From assembly GCA_021151585.1 (NCBI GenBank), contig JAGKWX010000024.1, positions 1-24,595 on the forward strand: a DNA stretch of 24,595 nucleotides. The letters run 5' to 3'. Numbering within the stretch: the stretch's first letter is position 1; each line of letters opens with the position of its first letter. The notes under the pieces are model-generated. The model was not told the origin of the DNA. It made no database searches and worked only from the letters and a program-made list of their open reading frames with translations. Shown piece by piece: positions 15,334-22,789 of this stretch. The position numbers and the translations under genes are program-made. The stretch is from Alphaproteobacteria bacterium. Its GTDB lineage: Bacteria; Pseudomonadota; Gammaproteobacteria; JAGOUN01.

Positions 15334-16563
15334 TTATTTTCCTATAAATGATCGAATCGCGCCGGCATTCCAGAAACTTTTGTTTACAATTGCAGCTTTA
15401 TTTGAAAAAGTATTGACTAATCCAAAAAATGAAAAAGTCGACTTACCCAAGTTGTAAGCTTCGACTTGAGAGTGATCTGCGTAGGCAGGACATTCCGGAT
15501 ACTGGAGATAGTCCATTGACATTCTTTCAAAATATGTTGCTTTAAAAAGATATATAAATGCATTTAATATTGCGAAATTAGCAATATTAAGATGTAAACT
15601 GGTTTTTGGTTCTACTTTAAAAAAACTTGCAAGAAATGCGTTAAATATTATGCAACTTCCAATGTTTATTTTTTTAACCGTATAATCAAAAGCTTTTCTA
15701 ACCTCTACCCTGTCTAAAATATTATGTTTTTGATACCTGTTTTTATAGTCTGGCAATGCGCTTTCATCACATAATATCTCTCCATCAGTTGACTGGAATG
15801 GGATTAATTTTTTCATCGATACAAAAAACACGGTAGACATACGCTCTTCATTATTTAATGTTCTTACACGATGTAAAGAAGACCGCACTCTTCCTTTAGT
15901 TATTAACTCTAAATCATATCCAAACATCGCTAAAGCATAGCCACGCTTAGGGTAAATATCTACCCACTTTCCATCTGCCCAATATTGCAATCCCGGTTTA
16001 TCTATCACGATAATCGTAATTAAGTCAGTATCTTTGTGTGGATTTAATCTGGATCCACTATTTAAATTTTCAAAAAAATTTCGAGTTGGATAATATACAA
16101 ATGAAAAAATAATTCTAACATTATTGATCATTTCATCGATTTGACCGCTATTTTCTCCACCACGAGAAAAAGATTGTAAAACTTTTTTAACTAAATCAAG
16201 TCCAAGCCTATCAACCAATCCACATTTTAGTGAATGAACTTTATTTTGATCAAAGCAAGATACTACAGTGCCTTCATCAACAAGCTGACGAAATGTTTCA
16301 AGGTGCTCAAAACTTGATCTTCTGTTGTTGTACCCAAACGATTTATTTTTTTTCATCCAATCAGAATCACCAGAGATTGGAGAATAGGTCATCTTTTTAG
16401 AAGTATCAGATCTAAAAAACTCTAGGCCCTTAGTTCTAAGATCTTGTAAACAATCATAATTGTCTTGCATTTTAACATAAAATAGACCGGCTTTTTTTAT
16501 ATTATCTAAATCTCTGGACGAAATATTGCTAATATCGTCAATGATGTATAATTGATTAAGCAT
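15334..16563 (-). CDS. 2-oxoglutarate/Fe(II)-dependent oxygenase-like protein with membrane-embedded C-terminal tail (paralog 3)
   Basis: This 409-residue protein is the first of the three tandem oxygenase genes. It carries His176 and Asp178 (NPHKD), His231 (SSLHRV) and Arg241 (ERMS) as metal and cosubstrate residues. The core GLQYWADGKWVDIYPKRGYALAMFGYDLELIT is close to paralog 1, and so is the region after it, down to LPDYKNRYQKHN. Two hydrophobic segments lie at about 299-315 and 325-341, followed by ERMSMDYLQYPECPAY and the closing SFWNAGAIRSFI. The tail is not part of any dioxygenase family I know, and its conservation in all three genes argues that it has a job, such as holding the enzyme at the membrane or at the NRPS. 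It starts 37 bases after the VWD-protein gene. Confidence 0.85.
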   Translation of the reverse strand: MLNQLYIIDDISNISSRDLDNIKKAGLFYVKMQDNYDCLQDLRTKGLEFFRSDTSKKMTYSPISGDSDWMKKNKSFGYNNRRSSFEHLETFRQLVDEGTVVSCFDQNKVHSLKCGLVDRLGLDLVKKVLQSFSRGGENSGQIDEMINNVRIIFSFVYYPTRNFFENLNSGSRLNPHKDTDLITIIVIDKPGLQYWADGKWVDIYPKRGYALAMFGYDLELITKGRVRSSLHRVRTLNNEERMSTVFFVSMKKLIPFQSTDGEILCDESALPDYKNRYQKHNILDRVEVRKAFDYTVKKINIGSCIIFNAFLASFFKVEPKTSLHLNIANFAILNAFIYLFKATYFERMSMDYLQYPECPAYADHSQVEAYNLGKSTFSFFGLVNTFSNKAAIVNKSFWNAGAIRSFIGK

Positions 16564-16600
16564 TTGTATTTTTCTCTCAATAGCTAATTTTTCACTAAAA

Positions 16601-19309
16601 TCAAATTTGTAATTCTATTTCACTACCTTTGTTTACCAACTCATACCTAGAACCAAAATACGCATTGCTGTTTCTTGAAAGATGCGAATTATTATTTCTT
16701 GTATCTGGTTGAATATTTTCGCTAGCAACTTCTGATCTTTGTCTTTTTGATAAAAAACATATTAGTGCTGAGATACATAAACAGACCACGGCGCCAGCGG
16801 AGGCACAGATTACAATTAAAAACATAACACTGTTGCTCGTGTTATTTGCTTTACATTTATACGTCAAATAACCTTCATGTTTATTTAAGCAATATGTATC
16901 GTTTGACAGTGTCAGTACACCGAATACCGTTTTATTAGGATTATAAAAGGGTTCAAGCTCTGTGATATTAGCTCCACCCGCAAGAATTTCTAATAATATA
17001 TCTTCATAGTAAAACTGCGACTCATCATAACCCGCGTTACTTGCTAACACTTTTGCTCGATTAATTTCGTCACTGGAAAAATCTCGATACGTTATTTGCT
17101 TTTTTAAGAAAAGGGTTTTTTGAAAAGTACTAAAGTTTTGGTTGTTAAAATAAAGAAATAAGCTTTTATTTTCTTTTATTCGCCAACTTTCTGCGTATAA
17201 TGAATAAAAAATATCGTCAGGAATTTCAAGCCCAAGAGAGGTCCCATCTCTGAGTTGTAAACTTAGATCTGAATCATGATTGTTTGGCCCTAATAAGCCA
17301 AAAATCGAGTTTAATTCACGTCCACCATACAAAAACACTTGCACATCTATGCGATCTGAATACAATGTCGCGTAGAAACCATCACCCGAAGGTGAGATAA
17401 GCATATACTGCCTGCCATTACGAAATACTATTCCGCCATCAACAAAAATAAGTTGGCCAGAACTTAATTCATTAGCGGTACCATTGATAAATAAATGTCC
17501 TCGTTGAATGCGCGTCGAATGATCAAAATTAATCCTGTCGCTGACATTCACACTTTTTAAGTTCTCTAATAATATTCCCTTTAAGCTTGCAGCATTTTCA
17601 TTCGTTTTAATAAAAACACCTTGATCGACATCGATAAAACTAATGTTTTTATTTTTATTGGAATAAAAAGTAATTCTATCTTGTGACGGATCAAAATTTC
17701 TTATTGTATCAACACCATCCACGTCTATCACATAGCCAAAGTTCTCAATTCCAGATGAGGCAATAAGCAAATCACCACCTGTTATTGTTAAAGTTGACTG
17801 AATGGTCGTCTGAAAAATTAGATTAAGGTAATTTCTATCTCCCCCACCATATTCATCTTCCCAATATTGCGTATTATCCCTAAATAATTGGTGTTGTACA
17901 TGATCTGAATTTAAATTAACGTTGCTATAAAAGGCAGGCGCATTCGAATAGGCACTTCTAAGTGCAACAGAATTTTTAATCGGCGTCCACTGTCCATTTA
18001 TTTGTGAGAAAGTTAATACATCTCCATTAGAGAGCCCTGCATTATGACTGGCCCCATCAGCGATAATAAAAAAGCCAAGATTGACTTTGGAAACATTAAA
18101 ATCATAATTAACAGCCGTGCCTCTTACAACTGATCTTGCATCTGCCCAAATTATCTTTCCACTAACAGGATGCCCTGATTGATCAGCAAGATAGTAACCG
18201 AAGGTATTTCTATATGCGGCATTAGATTCCAAAAAAACAATATCACTCGCAGTTTGATATTCTGCTATCCCTTCATCTTCTGAACCAAAAACAGTCAGAG
18301 TATCCACAGCGCAAGTTAAAATGTCATCCTGCGGTGTTCCTTGTAAATTGCCAGGAATGACGGGCGTCGTATAAAGACCAATATTGGTTTGATTGAAACG
18401 CGTTGCAACAGCAGTATTGATAGAAATCGCTTTAGAATTTTTTAAAAGCTCTTGCCTGACTTGTATTTGAAAATCGTTTTTACTTGAGCCTACTAATAAA
18501 AACTCTCCTGGTACTTGAAAATTATAGGCTATTCCTTTGAACGTGACCAAGTGTGGGTCGCCCCAAGTGATTGCATTAATTAAGCATTGAAAAACAGGCA
18601 AAGGGCCAATAACACTATAACTATAAAAGAAAGCCAATGCGGCCTTGTAATCGTCATACATCTTATCAAGTGAAATACCACCCCAGGTTGTCTTTTTTAA
18701 TAAATCTGCGAAATAGCTACCTCCGTCATAAAGACTTCTCTGCACATCTCCAACAAATTCAATGTTGACTTTTTTACCTATTTTATTCGGATCAATACTT
18801 CTTTCTAAAACAATATTTAGGAGCGTAGTAAACGCATTTCCTCCAACAAAATCAAAATTTTCTGGTATTTTTAAATCCGTACGCGGGATAACCGCAAAAT
18901 TCTGAACCTGACGCTCTCCACTACTGTTGACGACAAAGAGAGCATCGTCAACTATTTGAAAAGAAATAGTATTAAAAATATAAATACGCTCAAAATAATC
19001 ATCGTTATCATCTTGAAAATCATACTCATTCATTACCCAGTCATAACGTGAATATCCAAGAAGCTTGGCTATTTCTGATTTAGTGTAGCTCCCCTCAGGA
19101 AGTTGACTGGCATCTACAGTAAAAAAACTGTTGATTAGGTCAAATTGTCGGCCTATAGCAAATCTACCACCACCGTTGGTCATAAAATCTTGTAAATTCA
19201 AAGAATAACTTACCGGCAAGCGTGTTTTACCATCGCACCGATATTGATTTGAGTCATCGCTGCCGTAGAGATACAGCTTCGTGATTTTTACGGATTCGCT
19301 ATACTGCAT
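16601..19309 (-). CDS. Large membrane-anchored protein with split von Willebrand factor D domain and inserted DUF4114-like domain
   Basis: This 902-residue protein is the first gene of the operon. A VWD-type start WGDPHLVTFKGIAYNF...GEFLL...FQIQVR lies at residues 249-285. A VWD-type end (GLLGPNNHDSDLSLQLRDG, then YAESWRI) lies only at 670-711, so about 330 residues are inserted in the domain. The insert contains a DUF4114-like region (about 355-502) ending in the acidic EDEYGGGDRNYLN (484-496), then DGVDTIRNFDPSQDRITFY (531-549), reminiscent of RTX calcium-binding ends. One transmembrane helix (827-852) is followed by the basic KRQR and a 45-residue polar tail. I see no N-terminal signal peptide; the reading frame meets a stop 14 codons upstream with no usual start between. 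No clear ribosome binding site precedes the ATG. Its role in peptide biosynthesis is unknown: surface display, adhesion or self-protection are guesses. Confidence 0.8.
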   Translation of the reverse strand: MQYSESVKITKLYLYGSDDSNQYRCDGKTRLPVSYSLNLQDFMTNGGGRFAIGRQFDLINSFFTVDASQLPEGSYTKSEIAKLLGYSRYDWVMNEYDFQDDNDDYFERIYIFNTISFQIVDDALFVVNSSGERQVQNFAVIPRTDLKIPENFDFVGGNAFTTLLNIVLERSIDPNKIGKKVNIEFVGDVQRSLYDGGSYFADLLKKTTWGGISLDKMYDDYKAALAFFYSYSVIGPLPVFQCLINAITWGDPHLVTFKGIAYNFQVPGEFLLVGSSKNDFQIQVRQELLKNSKAISINTAVATRFNQTNIGLYTTPVIPGNLQGTPQDDILTCAVDTLTVFGSEDEGIAEYQTASDIVFLESNAAYRNTFGYYLADQSGHPVSGKIIWADARSVVRGTAVNYDFNVSKVNLGFFIIADGASHNAGLSNGDVLTFSQINGQWTPIKNSVALRSAYSNAPAFYSNVNLNSDHVQHQLFRDNTQYWEDEYGGGDRNYLNLIFQTTIQSTLTITGGDLLIASSGIENFGYVIDVDGVDTIRNFDPSQDRITFYSNKNKNISFIDVDQGVFIKTNENAASLKGILLENLKSVNVSDRINFDHSTRIQRGHLFINGTANELSSGQLIFVDGGIVFRNGRQYMLISPSGDGFYATLYSDRIDVQVFLYGGRELNSIFGLLGPNNHDSDLSLQLRDGTSLGLEIPDDIFYSLYAESWRIKENKSLFLYFNNQNFSTFQKTLFLKKQITYRDFSSDEINRAKVLASNAGYDESQFYYEDILLEILAGGANITELEPFYNPNKTVFGVLTLSNDTYCLNKHEGYLTYKCKANNTSNSVMFLIVICASAGAVVCLCISALICFLSKRQRSEVASENIQPDTRNNNSHLSRNSNAYFGSRYELVNKGSEIELQI

Positions 19310-19480
19310 AAGAAAAATGTTGTAACAAACAAAGAAGTATATATTTCTCTACATTAACATTTCCTTATGAAATCTTGCTTTACTGAACTGATTTTCTTGT
19401 GCGATATTTCTTACATTAATTTAAATTTCGATAATTATTTCTTATCAGCATTAAAATAAAGTCCTATAAAAATCCAATAA

Positions 19481-19500
19481 ACTCGTGTAACATATCGAGT
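19481..19500. promoter_or_regulatory. Inverted repeat ACTCG-N10-CGAGT, candidate operator upstream of kfrA
   Basis: Two 5-base arms ACTCG and CGAGT are separated by 10 bases, about one helical turn between arm centres plus half, 47 bases before the kfrA ATG. KfrA of IncP plasmids represses its own promoter through inverted repeats, so an autoregulatory site is expected here. Just downstream, 19503-19521 contains a partly repeated ACATACT / ACATATACT run. The arms are short and could occur by chance. Confidence 0.35.
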
Positions 19501-19535
19501 AATACATACTACATATACTACGATAAAAAAATCAC

Positions 19536-19540
19536 AAGGA
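19536..19540 (+). promoter_or_regulatory. Ribosome binding site AAGGA deciding the kfrA start
   Basis: AAGGA lies 6 bases before the ATG at 19547. It supports 19547 as the original start of the kfrA-like gene and not the internal TTG at 19646, which has no such site and would begin inside the DNA-binding domain. Confidence 0.6.
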
Positions 19541-19546
19541 TAAAAA

Positions 19547-20599
19547 ATGGCCAAAATCGGAGTCACCTAGGAACAAGTTGCGGCAGCAGCGAATGAGCTC
19601 ACCTCGAAAAATAAGCGCCCTACCCTTGAAGCCGTTCGGCGAATTTTGGGTACCGGGAGCAATAGCACGCTTGTCAAACACTTAAGTACCTGGCGTGCGA
19701 CCGAAGAAGGTACCGCAAACATTGTGGAAAAAGAAAAAATTCCTGAAACTCTCGTAGTCGCGCTTAAGTCCGTTTGGGATCAAGTGATTGAGCAATCCAA
19801 TCACCGCATTAACAAAGTAGAAGATGAATCACAAAAAGCAATTGAGACAATCAAACAAGAGCTGTTGCAATCGCAACAAGCGAATAATCTTTTACAACAA
19901 CAGCAACATCAATTAAAACAAGAGCGCGATGGCTTGGCTCAAGACAAGTCTGCGCTAAATCATTTTTTAAATGGCGCAAAAGTAGAACTAGCTGCTTTAA
20001 CGGGAAAATTGGCGAGTCACGAAACTCAAAACCAAGAAAAGAAAGAACGCATCGAAGAACTGCAACGACAACACCAACAAGTTCAAGCCAATCTCGAACA
20101 TTACCGTAAAGCCTTGCTTGCGCAACGTCAAGAAGATCAGCGACGTTATGAGCAGCAGATTAACCAACTTAACTATACAGTTCAAAATATTAATACCGAA
20201 AACGTAGCGCTTAAAAATGAAAATGCGGAACTTCAAAAAAAACTTGGAATGATCTCTTTTGAGAATGATACATTGAAAGAACAGCTTGAAAAGATGGAAT
20301 CGCAATACCAGACACAAGCAAAAGAGTTAAATCATACACAGATAGAGCTCGCCAAAAAATTGCAAGATCTCGAAACAGCGCAAAAACAGTTATTTAACCT
20401 ACAAGAAAAACAAAACAGTAACAGTGCTGTTATTATTGGCCTGCAAACGAAAGAAGCCGTGTTATCGCAACAAATTTTACAACTGCAAAAAGAACTGAAA
20501 GAAATACGTAATCAAAATCAAGTGCTCGCGCATGAAAAGTTGGTATTAGCACAAGAAAAGGCGCAGCTTTATGGACAGTTGACGCAATTAAATTTATAG
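19547..20599 (+). pseudogene. kfrA: KfrA-like DNA-binding coiled-coil protein with in-frame TAG at codon 8
   Basis: KfrA proteins are plasmid-encoded, autoregulated DNA-binding proteins with a long alpha-helical tail. From the ATG at 19547 the frame reads MAKIGVT, then TAG (19568-19570), then EQVAAAANELTSKNKRPTLEAVRRILGTGSNSTLVKHLSTWR, a clear KfrA N-terminal helix-turn-helix region. Beyond about residue 90 the protein is a Gln/Glu/Lys-rich heptad coiled coil up to the stop at 20599 (350 codons). The stop replaces what is usually an aromatic or polar residue (GVTxEQV), most simply by one change from TAC or TAT. The rest of the frame is undamaged, so the mutation is recent, or TAG is read through, or a start after it is used; the TTG at 19646 would give 317 residues without the first helices. 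Gene identity is good; whether it works is open. Confidence 0.75.
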
Positions 20600-20653
20600 A
20601 GTTATTATCCACATTAATATATTCTACACATAAAATTATACTGAGCTAAAAAT

Positions 20654-21856
20654 ATGAATAATTTTGTAGACAAAAACGAATTACTCAAAGAAGTAAGACT
20701 TTTAATCGAGACTAATCGAGAGGGCGAATATTGGGATTTTAAAGAAATTCATCATTCAGAAAAAGGAAAATTACTGCATGATATAATTTGCTTGGCAAAT
20801 AGCAGTCATAATGGAAATAAATTTATAATTTACGGCATAAAAGATAAAACTTATGAAGTTAAAGGCGTTGAAAAAGACACAGAAACACAAGCTAACTTGT
20901 TAGATTGGATCAGTAAAATAAAATTTTCTTGTGGCATTAGACCTGAATTTGAATTACACCATCTTATTATTAATGAAGTGCAAGTTGATGTTTTAGTGAT
21001 TTTCAATGACAGCACCAAAAAACCTTATTACCTACAGGATCAGTACAGAGAAGTTCGTGCAAATCATATTTATACAAGGACAGGCGATAAAAATACTGAT
21101 ATAGATAAAAGTGCTGATATAAATCAACTTGAAAAAATGTTTAGGCAACGTTTTTCTCTTGATGCTCCAGCGATAGAAAGATACAAAAAATTATTAAATA
21201 GTCCGAGCGATTGGAAACGTAGTAATTATGCTAGTATAATTGATTATCAAGAAAATAAATTTTCTTCTCATGATGAATTTCCAATTTATCATGGAATTTT
21301 TCCTGAATTCAAAATTAAAATAGGGTCTACAGAAACTGTAGCTGACCATCCTTTTTTCTATTTTTATGTAGATAGCGACTGTTATAAAACAAAAATAAAA
21401 TTTAATTATTATGCAACGACATTAATTGAATTATGGGCTGTATATTGTGCGAACCAAACGCTACTTCTTCCTTGGCCGAATATGCAGGTTGTGTTTGCAG
21501 AAGAAAAATTGATTATTTACTACTACATTAGCGGTTCTTACGAAGAGATATTCCTTAATTTTTTACACGGCCATAAGGCAAATGTATTTCAAGGGCCAAA
21601 ATCTGAAAAAGGTGCGCCATTTCCTATTTTTGACAATGAAAATCAGGCTCAAAAATTTTTAGATCATTTAAAAACACTCGGTCTTTCTTGTATTAATGAA
21701 ATTATTCCTGAAAAACGCATGTTTATGGCCAGCAATATTTTGATGGAAAATGGGAATATTAGAGAAGATGACATACGTTATAGACAAGGGTATTTTATGA
21801 TGAGAATACATAAAATATACATTGATTGGCAAAAAAATCGGCAATCTAATAATTAG
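20654..21856 (+). CDS. AlbA_2 (Schlafen-like) domain protein with unknown C-terminal half
   Basis: This 400-residue protein starts with an AlbA_2-type domain (about residues 8-165): EGEYWDFKE (23-31), a helix with LANSSHNGNKFIIYGIKD (47-64) and YxRTGDKN-like end (about 138-145). Such domains, related to the Schlafen core, occur in bacterial regulators and in defence proteins, where they bind or cut nucleic acid. Residues 180-400 are mixed alpha/beta with aromatic-rich strands and match no family I recognise. It ends 8 bases before the next gene, so the two are almost certainly co-transcribed. It starts 54 bases after the kfrA-like gene with only a weak GAG-type site upstream. Base composition is AT-rich and codon use looks different from the more GC-rich kfrA just upstream. 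Confidence 0.75.
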   Translation: MNNFVDKNELLKEVRLLIETNREGEYWDFKEIHHSEKGKLLHDIICLANSSHNGNKFIIYGIKDKTYEVKGVEKDTETQANLLDWISKIKFSCGIRPEFELHHLIINEVQVDVLVIFNDSTKKPYYLQDQYREVRANHIYTRTGDKNTDIDKSADINQLEKMFRQRFSLDAPAIERYKKLLNSPSDWKRSNYASIIDYQENKFSSHDEFPIYHGIFPEFKIKIGSTETVADHPFFYFYVDSDCYKTKIKFNYYATTLIELWAVYCANQTLLLPWPNMQVVFAEEKLIIYYYISGSYEEIFLNFLHGHKANVFQGPKSEKGAPFPIFDNENQAQKFLDHLKTLGLSCINEIIPEKRMFMASNILMENGNIREDDIRYRQGYFMMRIHKIYIDWQKNRQSNN

Positions 21857-21864
21857 GAAACAGA

Positions 21865-22638
21865 ATGATTACATCACTAAATAATGAGCAATTTTTCGCA
21901 GATACTCACCAAGCATTTACTGAGCTATTTGAGTTAGCAAAAAAGAAAAACGAGCTACACTATGCCTTTGCATTGCAAGGAGAGTTTAATCCATATAATT
22001 ACGCAAACTCTATAGGAACAGACATTGCTTTTGAAGATTACATTAGCTTTTTACAAAAAAAAGATTATCCAGAATTAAGACCAAGAATTGCATTGTCATT
22101 TTACTGTCATTTATCTGAAGCGAGCTGTTATTGGGAAATCATAAAAAATATGCTATGCATTGTTAATGGCGAGCGTTACAATATCTTACCTTTTAGTAAA
22201 TTTGTATCAAAAAACTGTACTAGCGGGAAATTAATTTTACCTAATGCTAATAAAATATTTAAAAGTTTAGCTGGATTAGCGAATCAATTAGGGATTAACG
22301 CATTAATCCCTTGTTTAGAATCAGCTTACGACCCCGATATGAGAAATGGTTTTGCTCATGCTGATTATGTTGTTATAGAAAAAGGAATTTCGTTTGGAAA
22401 TAGATATAGTAATCAGCGAATAATCTTGTGGGACGAATTTAATTTGCTTCTAAATCGAGGAATAGGTTTTTATAGCATTTTGAAAGATGTTTTAGATAGC
22501 AGCATCGAGCATTATTTAAATGAGAAAACTACTTTAGGCTGCTTGGACAAAGAACCTGTTGCGACTTGGTATATGTATTTTGACAAAGAAAAAAATACTT
22601 TTAATGTGGGCAATATAAGCTTTACAAAAGGGATATGA
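21865..22638 (+). CDS. Unrecognised protein with HEPN-like RxxxxH motif, paired with the AlbA_2 gene
   Basis: I do not recognise this 257-residue protein as a named family. It is largely helical, without signal peptide or membrane segment. The sequence DPDMRNGFAHADY (157-168) puts Arg160 and His165 in the RN-x3-H arrangement seen in HEPN nucleases and many abortive-infection proteins, preceded by helical LAGLANQLGI...LIPCLESAY. The spacing to the AlbA_2 gene is 8 bases, with AGGA (21854-21857) at the end of that gene as ribosome binding site. The pair therefore looks like a two-component unit, for example a toxin with its partner or an abortive-infection module. The motif is short and the function is inference. 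Confidence 0.6.
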   Translation: MITSLNNEQFFADTHQAFTELFELAKKKNELHYAFALQGEFNPYNYANSIGTDIAFEDYISFLQKKDYPELRPRIALSFYCHLSEASCYWEIIKNMLCIVNGERYNILPFSKFVSKNCTSGKLILPNANKIFKSLAGLANQLGINALIPCLESAYDPDMRNGFAHADYVVIEKGISFGNRYSNQRIILWDEFNLLLNRGIGFYSILKDVLDSSIEHYLNEKTTLGCLDKEPVATWYMYFDKEKNTFNVGNISFTKGI

Positions 22639-22699
22639 GCACAACGACAAAATAGTTAAAAATGAAACTTATTATATTTCGTGATAATATGTTCATTAT

Positions 22700-22733
22700 T
22701 TGACGTATTCTCTTTCTGTCTCATGCCTATAAT
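22700..22733 (+). promoter_or_regulatory. Possible promoter upstream of the winged-helix regulator
   Basis: A perfect -10 box TATAAT lies at 22728-22733, 57 bases before the ATG at 22790. A TTGACG sits at 22700-22705, but the spacing of 22 bases is too long for a normal sigma-70 promoter, so only the -10 box is offered with some trust. The surrounding 22639-22789 region holds no gene. Confidence 0.35.
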
Positions 22734-22789
22734 TCAGCATTGAAGCATATCACTAGAGTAGCGACTAAAAAATATTTAACGAGACATCA

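Larger units (their letters stand above)
19310..19546. promoter_or_regulatory. Divergent intergenic region between the biosynthetic operon and kfrA
   Basis: These 237 AT-rich bases hold no gene I can support and must carry the promoters for both directions: leftward for the VWD-oxygenase-NRPS operon and rightward for the kfrA-like gene. I could not pick a convincing -35/-10 pair on either strand; many TATA-like hexamers occur by base composition alone. The one clear structure is the inverted repeat at 19481-19500, listed separately. Confidence 0.6.

Noticed and set aside
19310..19348. N-terminal extension of the VWD protein with a hydrophobic signal-like stretch
   Set aside because: The upstream frame reads IYFFVCYNIFL before the ATG, which looks signal-like, but there is no ATG, GTG or TTG between it and the TAG stop at 19351-19349.
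19646..20599. KfrA-like gene starting at TTG 19646 as the true gene
   Set aside because: This start would remove the first helices of the DNA-binding domain and lacks a ribosome binding site, while homologous sequence continues upstream to an ATG with AAGGA. I annotate the longer, interrupted gene, but use of the TTG cannot be excluded.
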